Source of the DNA: Taxillus chinensis
Lineage: Eukaryota; Streptophyta; Magnoliopsida; Santalales; Loranthaceae
Length of the DNA stretch: 64,000 nucleotides
Direction of reading: 5' to 3'
Assembly: GCA_023512835.1 (NCBI GenBank)
Contig: CM042090.1
Coordinates: 49,830,996 to 49,894,995, forward strand
The position numbers and the translations under genes were made by a program. Under the pieces are notes generated by a model. The model ran no database searches and was not told where the DNA came from. It saw nothing but the letters and a program-made list of their open reading frames with translations. Positions 42,772-54,763 of the stretch are shown here, one piece after another. Numbering within the stretch: the first letter of the stretch is position 1; the number at the start of each line of letters is the position of its first letter.

Positions 42772-45425
42772 TGTTGGACTCCAATTTGTCCGGGTTGGAC
42801 ATACTAACCCCATTTGATATACATACCTTTTTGCCCATGTCATATACCTTGTTGAATAGGTCCTTAGAGATTCCCTGTGATTTGCAAAAGATGGATGCAT
42901 TAACACTAACGAGGAAGCCCAAAATTGATAACCTCTGTTGCCAGCCCCTAAAATGCCTCAAGATCAACGCCAGGTGATAGAGGGTGAAATTTGGAGACTA
43001 ACGCACTTGACCGAGCTCAATTCTGATTTAAAATGAAGAAGTTATGGCCAAAACAACTTTCGTTGGAAAAAGTCAAACCTACCAAAAGACGGTCAATGCC
43101 CCTGGTCAAACTGCCCGGAAAAGTGACTGTTCGAAATTCTCCAAAACATCTATTTAAGCAAATACGGGTCTTCCTAAACAATCCCCAAAAGGTCATCCAT
43201 TTTCGTATTTTGGGTGGGGGTAAAAAGGTAATTAAAAGTTAAAAAAAAACGTGACTCGTGGCCTCGAAGTGTCGGCAGGTCGAAGCTTAGAAGACTGAAA
43301 GCCTTGAAGACTCGAAGCCTCGAAGCCTCGAACACTCGAAGCCTCGGAGCCCCGAAGCCTCGAAGCCTCGAAGCCTCGAAGCCTCGAAGACTCGAAGCTT
43401 CGAAGCCTGTAAGCCTGCCGACACTCCGACCTGCCGACACCTTGACCCTTCGACCCATCAACCTTCGACCCACCGACCTTCGACCTATTGACCGTTGACC
43501 TTCGACCTACCGACACTTCGACCCGTTGACCGTTGACCTTCGACCCACCGAAATTTTGACCCGCCGAAACTTCGACCTGCCGACACTCCGACGCGCCAAC
43601 AGTCTGACCCTTTGACCTCTGACTTTCGCTATTTGGCTTCTTGCGCTGGCTCTCTCGCTGATTGTTCATGAGACCCCTTTTAATGAGCTGGTCATCTGAC
43701 ATAATCATTTTTTAACGCCTGTCGGTCACATGTACTAAATGAAAAATTAAAAAAGGACAAACACGAGCTGCACAGGTCGCCAGACCACCCGACAACGCAC
43801 AGAATGTGGAAGTAAAATAGGGGAATCAATAATACAACATTAAATGCTACAATCAATGCAATACAGCCGGCCCTCTTTATATCTAGTCTTCTGTCCACGC
43901 GAAAAAAGGAGAACGCCTGGATTACGCCCAAGCTTCTTCCATGCGCAAAAAAGAGAGAGAGATTCAGAGTTCAGAAATTTCCCAGAGTTCAGAAATTTCC
44001 CTATCCCCAGATTCTCGCCCAAAAAAATGCCCAGAAAAAAGAAAAAGAGAGATTCACGCCCAGAAAAAAAAAAGAGAACCCCCAGAAAAAAGGGAAAAAG
44101 AAGAGAGCACCCAGATTTTTGCCCAACTCTCTCCCTTTTGCAAAACGAAAATCGCCCCTCTCTCCCTCTTTCTTGTTTCAGCTCTCTTTTTCCCAGAAAA
44201 CGAAAAACACAAAAACAACCCAATTCTGCCCCCTTCCTCTTACGTTTTCATCAAAAAAAAAAAGACATAAAAAAAAACAATTCTTCTTCATTTCCCTATT
44301 TCTTACGCCCACCTTCTCTATTCCCAGTCACCAAAAATCTCAAACCCAAAAAATACGTCACTCCAGTCCTCCAAATACTAGGAAATCTTTTTCACAAATC
44401 TCATTGCCAGATTTGTTGGTTCAATTGGAGCAGGCGACTATAGGCGTGGACGGGATTCACGCAGCAGTCCGGTGTTTGAAGCTCTAAAGTCGGTTCTATA
44501 ATCCTAGTCGATTTCTGTCATTTATTATTTCTTAGCTTATTTATCTTTATATTATATGTAATTCTTAGTCTTTTCCTGTATATTTTCTTTCTTTTTTCAG
44601 TTGTTGTTTTGTGTTGTATTTCCCTTGTATTTCGTTTTTTTTCTGTATATATTGTATGCTGTAATATGTAAAGAATAGTAGTGAAAAAAAGAGAGAGCAA
44701 AAAGAGGAATGAAAACAAAAAAAACAAAAAAAAAAGGAAAAAGAGAGAGGGTGGCTTCGTTTTTTATGTTATTGTATGTCACTATCACACGATTCATGTT
44801 TTATTCGGATATTCATGTGTTTTGATATGGTCAATTTTTAAACAACAAAAAAAAACAACAAAAGGAGAACAAACAAAAAAAAAACAAAAACAAATTTTTT
44901 CCACAAAATATCTTCTAAAACGTTTTCAATAAAAGGTTTTCAAAATGTTTTCAAAAATGTCTCCTTAAAAAAGAAAAACAAAACAAACACAAAAAAAAAA
45001 CCTAGAAACCAAAACAAATCCCTAGGATCTTATTCCCTACTCAAAAAAAAAAACCAAAACTTTTAGGATTCCCTTTAGAAATTTAGGGTAAATCCATTTT
45101 AACCACGACTTTAATAAATAACTTAGCTGAATAAAAATTATAGACTTTTTAGGAAACTTAACCACGTCATGGCAGTGCAAATAAAATAGAAAACCTCCTC
45201 CTCCGAAAATAGATACCGAAAGGGCGCTGTAGGGGTGCTAATCCTTCCCTACACGTAACCAACTCCCGAACCCTTCTCTGATAACACAAACCACACCTTT
45301 AAACTACTCAAAGTAGAGGGTATCCAACTGTACCCCAAAAACAATTGGTGGTGACTCTAAATTTCTCACCATTGGTCTAGTTTGAGCTCACCCCAAACGG
45401 GCCCGGACGAAAACCAGTGATGACA
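42772..45425 (+). repeat. Tat-type 3' LTR (about 2.65 kb)
   Basis: Starts TGTTGGACTCC after the PPT and ends GTGATGACA. The right end has the block GAAAGGGCGCTGTAGGGGTG, CACGTAACCAACTCCCGAAC and GGTGGTGACTC (45215-45355), which I know as a hallmark of Tat/Ogre/Retand LTRs. A TATA-like CTTTATATC lies at 43873-43881. Two internal satellites occupy 43265-43620, and 43900-45060 is A-rich and non-coding. It is followed by CCACT and then a Sirevirus LTR. Confidence 0.75.
43265..43620 (+). repeat. Two short satellites inside the Tat LTR
   Basis: 43265-43415 is a run of 9-bp units of the type CGAAGCCTC with AC/TT variants. 43420-43620 is a run of 10-22-bp CGACCTTCGACC/CCGACACTTCGACC units. The ORFs over them merely translate the repeat. 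Confidence 0.85.
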
Positions 45426-45530
45426 CCACTTGTTGGTCTTTGGGAGCCTAGAGGGGGGGGGGGGTGAATAGGCTCTAATTGAAATCTCTTTACTCGTCTC
45501 TGGCACAACACTTATCTAGTTAAATGATAA

Positions 45531-45640
45531 TGTTGTAACGTACACATTAAGGGGTTACCATATTTGGAGTATGAAATGTTATATGTAAGGGTTGAGAGAA
45601 TTATGTATAATAAGAAATATTTTCCTTTGCTCTCTCAACA
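45531..45640 (+). repeat. Copia 5' LTR (110 bp)
   Basis: TGTTGTAACG..CTCTCAACA. The 3' partner at 51128-51237 differs at several positions and ends CTCAAAA. Such short LTRs leave very little room for a promoter. Confidence 0.93.
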
Positions 45641-45652
45641 TGGTATCAGAGC
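45641..45652 (+). other. Primer-binding site (tRNA-Met type)
   Basis: TGGTATCAGAGC directly abuts the LTR end. Confidence 0.93.
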
Positions 45653-46577
45653 CGCGTGAGTAACAACAGGTGTTACCAATCACGCCGTGCGACTCGACGT
45701 CTCTCGCCAACGATCCACAACGACGGTTCCCGGCAACGACGTCAGTGTTGCGATCATCTCACTGACGCTCCCCTGCGACAAATAGACGGACACGACGTGA
45801 CGGCCTTGACAACGGATGACAAACGACAACCTCGACTGGTGATGACAGATGAATGCGACGCGACGGAGGATGATGGACGCGATGCTTGACGACGCGGTAA
45901 CAAGCGGCCTTGATGACGCGACGACAGACGGCCTTGACGATGTGATAGCAGACGGACGATTGGTGCCTTGCTTTCAATCTGCGATGCACGGATATCTCTC
46001 TGCCTCTGGCAAGGATCGGCCTTCCAGTCGGCTGTGCCAGGTGATGTTCGTGACGGCAGCACACTCGGACTGCAGATGACACTGTTTCTTCAAGACGGGA
46101 GGCCCTCTTACGCTGAAGAGAAACATGGCTAGGTTCTCCAGGTTTCTTCCTCTTAACGACTACTATTTTATTCGTATCCCGTCAAGCCTGTGTCTATATT
46201 GTGGTGGTTTGGAGTGCTAGATGATTATTGCTGGTTTGGTTTAAAATTGCTTTTGTGACCTGTTTATTCACCCATTTCATACATATATATACACGGCCTT
46301 CCCATGACTGTCATTGGTTGATATTTGTTGCTCTCCCTGAGACAGTTACTGTTGATATATGATTATGAATCTGTGACTGGTTAGTTGGTTATGAATCGCT
46401 GAGTGAAGTGGTGACTGCTGGATTCATATTCCTGCCTTGGTCCGTTGTAACTGGTTGGTCTATTTTTTTCTATATTGGATTCTGATGGCACACACAGAAT
46501 ATGCTGGCATTACTGATTCTCTTGAATAAGTTACTTTATCCCATGCTAATTATGAGTTCTTAATTGGTTCTACCCGG
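45653..46577 (+). other. Copia leader with no recognisable Gag
   Basis: Where Gag should start, 45656-46080 contains GACG/CGACG-rich sequence with repeated gacggccttgacgatg-like phrases, open in several frames but with no Gag motif. 46083-46577 has no coding signal. Gag appears deleted or replaced. Confidence 0.6.
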
Positions 46578-47058
46578 ATGGCTATAACTTCAGCACATAC
46601 TGCTACATTAGCACCTCAACCATTAGGTAGTCTTTATTGTTTGCTTACTTCCAAACCCGATACCTGGGTTCTAGACTCCGGAGCCACTCATCACATGACT
46701 GGTAATTCTAAACTCTTGTCCTCTTTTAAATCTATGGCTACCACCTTATCTCATCCTGTTATCTTTGCTGATGGTTCTCAAACCTCTATCACTAGAATGG
46801 GGACTGTGCACTTGAGCCCATCTCTTTCCCTTGCAAACGTGCTATATTTACCTCACTCACCATACAACTTATTATCCATTAGTTCCTTAACTAATGCCCT
46901 CAATTGTTCTATAACCTTTTCATCTTCTGGTTGTATTTACCAGGATTTGAAGACTGGACGGACGATTGGTGGGGGAACTAAGGCTAATGGTCTTTATTAC
47001 TTTGATCACACTATTCCTTCAGTTGCAACTACGGTTGCCCATTGTTCCTCTGATCATT
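46578..47058 (+). pseudogene. pol: Copia aspartic protease fragment
   Basis: Protease with WVLDSGATHHMTGN (near 46665), FADGSQTSITRMGTVHL and NVLYLPHSPYNLLSISSLTN, the normal copia order. It is cut by the solo LTR at 47059 (TSD TCATT) right after HCSSD. The GAG-pre-integrase His/Cys region resumes at 48768. Confidence 0.88.
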
Positions 47059-47622
47059 TGTAATGACTCGTGTTTTGGGATGTGAGGAGTTAGTCGCAGT
47101 AATGCCTTTTGAGTGGAAATTGTTGGGTTTTAGGGAGTTTTATTCCGACACACATTGGCTAGAACACTTTGTTTGATGGTGAGTAAGCTAGGGGCAAGAT
47201 TTGAGCCCAAGAGGAAGCTTTTTGGGGCTGCACACGACAATGCACGTGACAATGGTTGTCACGGGCAGTGAGGTTTTTGCATGGGAGCCTTCCTAACGTT
47301 GTTCTAAAGCTTGGGGAAAAATCTTAGGGCATTTGGAGCTTGCACGTGACAAAGACCATTGTCACGTGCAACCATATTTTTTGCACCATCACCTTGGTTT
47401 TGTTATTCTAGTAATCTTTTCCCAAAGGACCATGTTTGAATTATGGATATTTTGGCATGTATGGATGCAGAAATGTTATAGTGTGTCATCAAAACTACGT
47501 CGTTTTGATGCTGGGGTTCACTTAATCAAAACTACGTCGTTTTGATATTGAGGTGTTTATATAAAGAGGTGGAGGTCTCCTTGTTTTAGGTTTAGGGTTT
47601 TCCATCAGCCACCGCAGCCGTC

Positions 47623-47665
<43 letters not shown>

Positions 47666-48767
47666 CTGGTCTTGCTGTGGTGATTCGCGGGAGTGGACGG
47701 CGTTTGGCGTGGAGGCAAGAACGTGAAGGATCCTTAAGGTAGGGGTTCTGTTCCTCCTTGAAACTATCGCAGAGTTTTGGCCTTATGATAGGCAGTCTGT
47801 TGTATAAACTGGATATATATATATATATATATGTAAATCCATATAGGTGTGATCTCCTATGTGGATGTTGGCCTTCAATGGCGTATTTTGCTTGGATATT
47901 TGTATACATGCCTGTGAGGCTAGGGATTACGCATGCTATGTGTTTGTTTTTATGCCTGTGTGGCTGAGTTTGTGAACCTGTGAATGTGTGCATGCTATGT
48001 GTTTGGTTTTATGTCTGTGTGACTAAGTTTAGGGGCATGTGAATATGTGCATGCTATGTGTTCGATGTTATGCCTGTGAGACTGTGCATGTTTAGTGTTT
48101 GATGTTTTGCCTGTGTGGCTAAGTGTGTTGTGTGTTTGCTTGGAACCCGGTGGCTGTGGAAGCCCGGGACTGTTTTGGAACCCGGTGGCTGTGGAAGCCC
48201 TGGACTGTTTATGTTAGCCTGTGTGGCTGTGGATACGTTAGCCTGTGTGGTTGTGGCAAAGGTTGTTCTTGTCCTGTGACTTATATGGGTGCTTGACTGG
48301 ATTATAAAATCTTATTGTCACTACACTGCACTTGTGCACGTCCTCATGTAGATGCTAGGAGCATGGGATGGGTTGGGGTGACATGATCCCTACTGAGCTG
48401 TGGTTGCTCACCCCTCCTACTGTGATGTGTTTTCTTTCAGGGACCTACAGGCGTTAGGTGGTACCCCAAGGTGGAAGATTCTGTTTGCTGTTTATTTTTC
48501 TTCTTGTGATTTTGAGGAATTTATGTAACCCTAGTGGGGAAATATTATAATAAGGAATTTAATTATAATAAAGGCAAGTGGTTTGGCTTGTATACATTTA
48601 TTCTGGTTTGTGCTTAATAAAGATAATTGATTTCGTCTGTGAATATCTGTTGTGGATGTGTACGAGGTCCTGCATGGATATTTGATTGTATATCAACCCT
48701 TTGCCCGCCGAGTGGGTAAAGGGGAGTCACGAACCAGTTTCCTCGGTTGGAAATCCGGGGCGTGACA
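47059..48767 (+). mobile_element. Solo LTR of a Tekay-like element (1709 bp)
   Basis: TGTAATGACTCG..GGGGCGTGACA with an exact TSD TCATT (47054-47058, 48768-48772) and no internal region. It shares palindromes, TATA, a GA run and CCCGGTGG units with the LTRs at 28925 and 53049. It was formed by recombination between the two LTRs of an inserted element. Confidence 0.93.
47488..47565 (+). promoter_or_regulatory. LTR core promoter: two palindromes plus TATA
   Basis: ATCAAAAC-TACGTC-GTTTTGAT at 47488-47509 and 47525-47546, then TATATAAA at 47558-47565, with the same spacing as in other Tekay-like LTRs. A (GA)n run at 47623-47661 follows. Confidence 0.65.
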
Positions 48768-51120
48768 TCATTTCAGGTTGCACTGTCGCTTAGGACATCC
48801 TTCTCTCAACAAAATGGAGTTTCTGAACGGAAGAATCGCCATTTACTTGATGTTGCCCGATGTTTGATTGTACATATGCAACTTCCTAAATCTTTCTAGG
48901 GTTATGCGGTTCTTACAGCTTGTTATTTGATTAACCGTATTGCCTCGTCTGTCCTACGTGGACGGGTTCCCTACTCCATTCTTTATCCCAGTGTTCCTCT
49001 TTTCTCTCTTCCTCTTCGTGTTTTTGGTTGTGTTTGTTTTATGCAGTGCTTTGGTCCTGGTCATGATAAGTTGGATCCCCACTCTGTCAAGTGTGTTTTC
49101 ATCGGCTATTCTTGTACTCAGAAAGGATATCGGTGTTATAACCCCTTGACTGGCCGCATCTATGTCTCCGCTAATGTCACTTTTCATGAGGATAAATCTT
49201 ATTATGCTTCTTTCTCACACAGTCAACCTGCTCCTCCGGTTATTCCATTCCCCGTTCCTCCAATGGACTCCTCTCCTTCATTGGCTTCACTTGATCCATG
49301 TCTCCCACCTGTTGACCGCTTCACTGGCCACACATATCATCGTCGAACTCCAGCTCCTGTTGTTCCCCCCACATCAATCGATGTCTCGTCTTCTGAGCCG
49401 ACTATGGCCCATGATCTCCCTATTGCTCAACGTAAAGGTACTCGTTCTTGTGTTGGTCGTTCTCTTGACCGTTTTGTTTCTTACACTGGTCATGTCCGCT
49501 CTCAGTATCCTATGTATCACTTTGTCTCTACCTCCAAGTTATCTCCCTGTTTCTCTGCTTTTGTTTCCTCTATTTCGTTTCTGGTTGTGCCTCGTAGTGT
49601 TGCTGAAGATCTTGCTCATCCTGGGTGGCACCAAGCCATAAACAATGAGATACAGGCTCTTCGTACTAATGCCACATGGGATCTCACTCCATTACCCGTT
49701 GATAAACATGTTGATGGTTGTCGTTGGGTTTTACTGTGATAGTTCATCTTGATGGTTCACTTGAAGGCTTGAAGGCTCGTTTGGTGGCTAAGGGCTACAC
49801 TCAGGTTTATGGTGTTGACTATGATGATACTTTTTCTCTGGTAGCCAAGATTCTGTCTGTTCGGGTGTTTCTCTCTTTAGCTGTTCATTATGGCTGGACT
49901 CTTCATCAACTCGATGTCAAAAAGGCCTTTCTCCATGGTGACCTTGTTGAGGAGGTTTATATGGAGCAACCACCTAGTTTTGTTGCTCAGGGGGAGAATC
50001 TGGTTTGTTGTCTTCGAAAGGCTCTTTATGGGTTGAAACAGTCTCCATGGGCCTGGTTTGGCCGATTCAGTACAGCTCTTGTTGGCTTCGGTCTTCGGCA
50101 GTGTGAGGTTGATCATTCTGTGTTTAGCTCCTCTTCTGCTGCTGGCTGTGTTCTCTTGTTGTATATGTTGATGATATTATTGTTACGAGAAGTGACAAGA
50201 ACGACATTCAACATTTGAAGCATTTTCTCCAGATTGAGTTTTGCACCAAGGATCTTGGTCGTTTGCACTATTTCTTGGGGATAGAAGTGGCCTATTCTGG
50301 TTCCTCTATCTCTTTGTCGCAACGAAAGTATATGTTGGATATACTCGATGAGGTTGGGTACTTAGGCGTCAAACCTGTTACTTCGCCTATGGATCAAAAT
50401 GTCTGATTAGATTCTGAGCATGGTGATTTGTTACATAACCCTACTCAATATCGAAGATTAGTTGGTAAGTTAAACTATTTGACAATGACCAAACCCGATA
50501 TTGCTTTTACTATAAGCACTGTAAGCCAGTTTATGAGTGCTCCTCGCACTACCCACTAGACTGCAACATTGCTAATTGTCAAGTACTTGAAGGGAGCACC
50601 AGGATGAGGTCTTCTGTTTACCAAACAGGGTAATCTCGATATTAATGGTTATTCTGATTCTGATTGGGCAGGATGTCCAATTGATAGAACATCCATTACT
50701 GGTTATTGTGTATTTCTTGGTGGAAATCTTGTAGCATGGAAAAGTAAGAAACAACATGTAGTGTCACGATCTAGTGTAGAGGCTGAGTATAGAGCAATGG
50801 CACATGTCACAGGTGAACTAAGATGGTTGAGAATGTTGTTATCTAAAATTGGCTTACCTTCTTCATGTGCCTCAGTATTGCATTATAATAGTCAGTCTGC
50901 TATCTATATCGCTTCCAATCCGGTGTTCCATGAAAGGATGAAGCATATTGAAGTTGATTGTCATTTTGTACGAGAGATGGTACGGAACAATGCAATTGAG
51001 CTCACCCACATTCGAACCGAACACCAACTTGTTGATCTTTTTACTAAATCTTTAGGAGGTAATCGTGTACATGAACTTTGTAACAAGTTGGGACTGTTTG
51101 ATATATATGCTCCAACTTGA
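48768..51120 (+). pseudogene. pol: Copia integrase remnant, RT and RNase H, broken
   Basis: Begins with the GAG-pre-integrase end LHCRLGHPSL (48780-48810), joined at once to QQNGVSERKNRHLLDVARCL, so the integrase catalytic core is missing. The integrase C-terminus follows (LRVFGCVCFMQC, CVFIGYSCTQKGYRCYNP) to about 49739. RT has RLVAKGYTQVYGVDYDDTFS and LDVKKAFLHGDLVEEVYMEQ. The YVDD site (50160-50175) is broken by two extra bases. It continues FCTKDLGRLHYFLGIEV, then stops at 50404 and near 50560 and 50605. RNase H (GYSDSDWAGCPIDR, SRSSVEAEYRAMAHVTGELR, KHIEVDCHFVREMV) reads to the end at 51120. The GAGGGCAAG before the 3' LTR is the PPT. Confidence 0.9.
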
Positions 51121-52512
51121 GGGCAAGTGTTGTAATGTACACATTAAGGGGTTAACATATTTAGAGTATGAAATGTTATATGTAAGGGTTGAGAGAATTA
51201 TGTATAATAAGAAATATTTTCCTTTGGTTTCTCAAAAGATAATATCAGTGCGGAAGATAACTAGATAGTGGAAGTATTTTGTTTTATTATCAACTGATAA
51301 ATACAACAAAATAGTAGCAGATTAAAGCTAATAATGTTTTTCGATCTATTGTAAACTCTCTTACACTCTATTTATAATGACTCACACACTAGCCAATATG
51401 ATCTCTAAAGCTCTTGTACATGTACCCGCATATATGAAAATATACAAGTGTTAATATATATAGCCATCCGTTAGAAAACATTCTTAGAACTTGTTATTCC
51501 AAGCAACGTGAAGCATTGACTATTCCTCGAAAATCTCTCTGCCATGATTGCTGCGGATGTGGAGCTCAAGATCTTGGTTCTTTAAACTTTGAATTACTTT
51601 GCATAATTCCAAGTGCAATTAAAGTTATGTCCACATTTTCGTGTGATCCACGTGTAAGATGATTTAAGTTTTCAATGAGTTTGTCTTATATCGGGACACA
51701 GTGAGCTGAAGTTGGAGTAGCATCTTCTTAATCCGTCATAAAGTTCCTTGCTCTGTGTTAATGAAGCTCGGATCCTTACTCCGTATCAGTAGTTGCTTAC
51801 TTCTTATCATTTTGATACTGGAATCCTTATTCTAGGTCAGCGCTTCCTTACTCTATATGAATGAGAAGTCCGGAGAGTTTATTCTGTATCAGCGCTTCCT
51901 TACTCCGCATAAGTTCCTTACTCTGCACGAGTTAAAAGGTCCAAATGGCTTACTCCGTATCAGCGCATCCTTACTTCGCTTGAGTAAAAGGTTCGGATTC
52001 CTTACTCCACATCTCGTTTCCTTACTCCGTGCGAATAAAGGACTTGGGTCCTTATTCCGCACAAGTCATTCCTTACTCCACATGTATGTAAGACTCGGAT
52101 TCCTTACTCCGTGTCTTCTTGTCCTTAGTCCGCTTGAGTAGAAGACTTAGCCTTTTACTTCGCGATAACTATGTCTTAGTCCGTGCGACTTGCAGACTAG
52201 GATTCTTACTCCGCATCTATTTAACTTAGCCCGTTAAAAGTCTAAGACGCGGATTCCTTAGTCCGTAACTTTAAGCATTTGGTCCGCACAAATGATCCTT
52301 ATTCCGTATGAAGACCTGATTATTTACCAAGTGTTTAATGACACTCATAATGGTCCGGATCAGGATTATGTATCTTGTCCTTAACTTTTATCTCACGAGT
52401 GAATGTCCGGATTAAGATAATATCTTCTACAACAACTAAGAATAAACAAGGTCTCAAATCAAAGTACATAGCATTTTATTCACATCATTCAAATTCTAGG
52501 CTTGATCCAACA

Positions 52513-53048
52513 ATTTGTAGTTGAGTCAGATGTAGTAAATCCCCAAAGTGCTTGATATATACGGTTTTACTTTTTGGAGACCACTTCTTCCATATGGATT
52601 CAAGTTCAGGACCACGATTCTCTGGAAGCTCCATGTGTATATTCTGGACTTTCTATGGCTTTTCTTGAGAAAAGTCTCCTAAGCTCCTTTGGATTGTCCT
52701 TGCAGTGAGAGCAACCTCTTGGATGTCTTCTTTGTCCAACTTGCTAGCTAGGAGACGATCAAAGCTTACCATGCTTCCTAGATGGATGTGTGAAATGCTA
52801 TGATATGCAATGGATGCAAATGAGGGATTGCAAATAGGACATGAATAGTATATACAAGGGGTTAGCGTTTAAATACATAGTTCAAACAAGGCAAGTAAAT
52901 AAATGTTATGCCATGACTCAAACACATGAAGGTTATGCCCCTGATGGGCTTCTAAATCTAAGCCTATCTTATTCATTGGTTCCCAAGCATTCCCTACTTA
53001 GCCTTGTACCTCGAGGGCATTAACAAGAACTAAGAGGGAGCCCTCGTA
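52513..53048 (-). other. Unassigned flank, probably internal Tat-like sequence
   Basis: No coding signal or terminal repeat. The phrase ctcgagggcattaacaag (about 53010-53030) recurs as ttgggcattaacaagaaagg at 56975-56995, so this stretch and 56938-57264 look like one region with a local duplication, split by the solo LTR. Confidence 0.4.
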
Positions 53049-53423
53049 TGCAATGACCCGTATTTTGGGATGTGAGGAGCTAGTCTCAGTTTTGCCTTTT
53101 TGGGTGGAAATTGTTAGGTTTAGGGAGTTTTATTTCCACACACTTTGGCTAAATCATCTTGTATGTTGATAAGCAAGCAAGAGGCAAAGTTTGAGCCCAA
53201 TAAGGAGTGCCCGTGAGAATGCACGTGAGAATGGCTTTTCACGTGTAGTGAGATTTTTGCATGGGAGCCTTCCTGATGTTGTTCTAAGGCTTGTGGCAAA
53301 ATTCTAGAGCATTTGGAGGTGCCCGTGAGAAAGGCCTTTCTCACGTGCAGCCTCCACTACCCTTGTTTTGTTGAAATTATGAGTGTTTTGTCCTGTGTGG
53401 TTGCAAAAAGGTTGTAGTTTGTA

Positions 53424-53502
53424 ATCAAAACTACGTCGTTTTGATGTTGGGATTCATTTAATCAAAATTACGTCGTTTTGGGGTTTGAGTTGTCTATATA
53501 AA
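53424..53502 (+). promoter_or_regulatory. LTR core promoter, second palindrome decayed
   Basis: The first palindrome ATCAAAAC-TACGTC-GTTTTGAT is intact. The second has lost its right arm (GTTTTGGG). TATATAAA is at 53495-53502. Confidence 0.6.
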
Positions 53503-53560
53503 GAGGTGAAGGCTCCTTGTCCTAGGTTTAGGGTTCACTTCTTCAGCCACCGTAGCCGTC

Positions 53561-53613
<53 letters not shown>

Positions 53614-54285
53614 GCCATTGCTGCTGTGGTGTTCTCGTGGGCGGACGGCGTTCGGCGTGGGAGCAGGATCGTTGCTGTGGTGATACGTTTTCCTACAGGT
53701 AGGGGTTCTGTCTTTCCTGGTCTATCCCGGGGTTAGGCCCTATGTAGAGGATTTGTAGAGTTTCTATTGTTGTTGCTATAATATTTATATGTAAATTCAT
53801 ATAGGTGTGACCTCCTATATGAATGTTGGCCTTCAATGGCGTCTTGGTGTGATTCTGGCCAGTGCATGTTAAATGTTCGATAAAATGCCTGTGTGAATAT
53901 GTCTATGTGAATATGCCTAGTACGTGTTTGATAATATGCCGGTATGGCTAGATTTGTGAGTTTGTAAAGGTGTGCATGCTAAGTGTTTGTTTTTATGCCT
54001 GATTGGCTGGGTTTGTGCATTTGTGAATGTGTGCCTGCTAAGTGTTTCGTTTTATGCCTGAGTGGCTATGTGTACTATGTTTTGTGAAACCCGGTGGCTG
54101 TGGAAGCCCGGGACTGTTTGTGAAACCTGGTGGCTGTGAAAGCCCGGGACTGTTTGTGAAACTCGGTGGATGTGAAAGCTCGGGACTGTTTTATGAAACC
54201 CGGTGGCTGTGGAAACCCGGGACTGATCTTGGAACCCGGTGGCTGTGGAAGCCCGGGACTGCTCTTGGAACCCGGTGGCTGTGGA

Positions 54286-54709
54286 TGTAAGGACCCGTAT
54301 TTAAGGGGCCTTAGAGATAGCCTTGAGTTAGAGACCTTATTTTAACAAATGAATATCAGCACAATGATGTGCTCATCAAATGGAGAATTTTGACTGTACT
54401 TGGACTAAATTTGGGATTTGAGGCCCTGAGGGGTATTTTCGGGATTTCACAAATAATTTTATATTCCCTTTTAAATTACTTGGGTTTGTATTTTGAGCTT
54501 TGGGCTTCCCTTCAAGGGAAAAAACCCAATATGAGAGAGAGTGGGCTGTTTTGCCTTTCTTCTTGGGTTTACTTAACCACCATTGGGCTGCATTCGGTCT
54601 TGGGCTTCTATTAAAAACAAAATAATAATAAAAAAAAGAAATAAAATAGGAGAAAAGAAAAGGAAAACCAAACCCTAGCTTCCCTGCGGCCATCACACAC
54701 ACACACACC

Positions 54710-54763
<54 letters not shown>

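Larger units (their letters stand above)
45531..51237 (+). mobile_element. Ty1/copia element with 110-bp LTRs
   Basis: Short LTRs at 45531-45640 and 51128-51237, PBS at 45641, TSD GATAA exact on both sides (45526-45530, 51238-51242). It carries protease, a fragment of integrase, RT and RNase H, but no recognisable gag. A 1.7-kb solo LTR is inserted after the protease. It sits inside the Sirevirus LTR at 45431-52512. Confidence 0.93.
45431..52512 (-). repeat. Sirevirus LTR on the minus strand, split by a copia insertion
   Basis: 45431-45530 plus 51238-52512 form a 1375-bp LTR (TGTTGGTCTT..GATCCAACA) matching the family at 58359-59751. It has the G-tract flanked by GAGCCTA/TAGGCTC (45444-45475), dispersed CCTTACTCCG repeats (51770-52320) and the end GATCCAACA. 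There is no matching TSD (CCACT left, ATTTG right). The left neighbour is the Tat LTR, so this is best read as a 5' LTR whose internal side was invaded by the Tat element. Confidence 0.85.

Noticed and set aside
43370..43410. GAAGCTTCGAAG as a heat-shock element
   Set aside because: Only two adjoining subunits fit the GAA/TTC spacing. It arises from the satellite and is not a full element.
43174..43708. Minus-strand ORFs with FEASRLRGF repeats
   Set aside because: By-product of the 9-bp satellite in the Tat LTR.
45656..46082. Arg/Asp-rich ORFs after the copia PBS as a possible Gag
   Set aside because: Several overlapping frames on both strands are open because of GACG-rich composition. No capsid or zinc-knuckle motif is present.
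52513..53048. Possible host gene fragment (60-aa ORF at 52841-53023)
   Set aside because: No family signal or splice structure, and it shares a phrase with the Tat-like leader at 56975.
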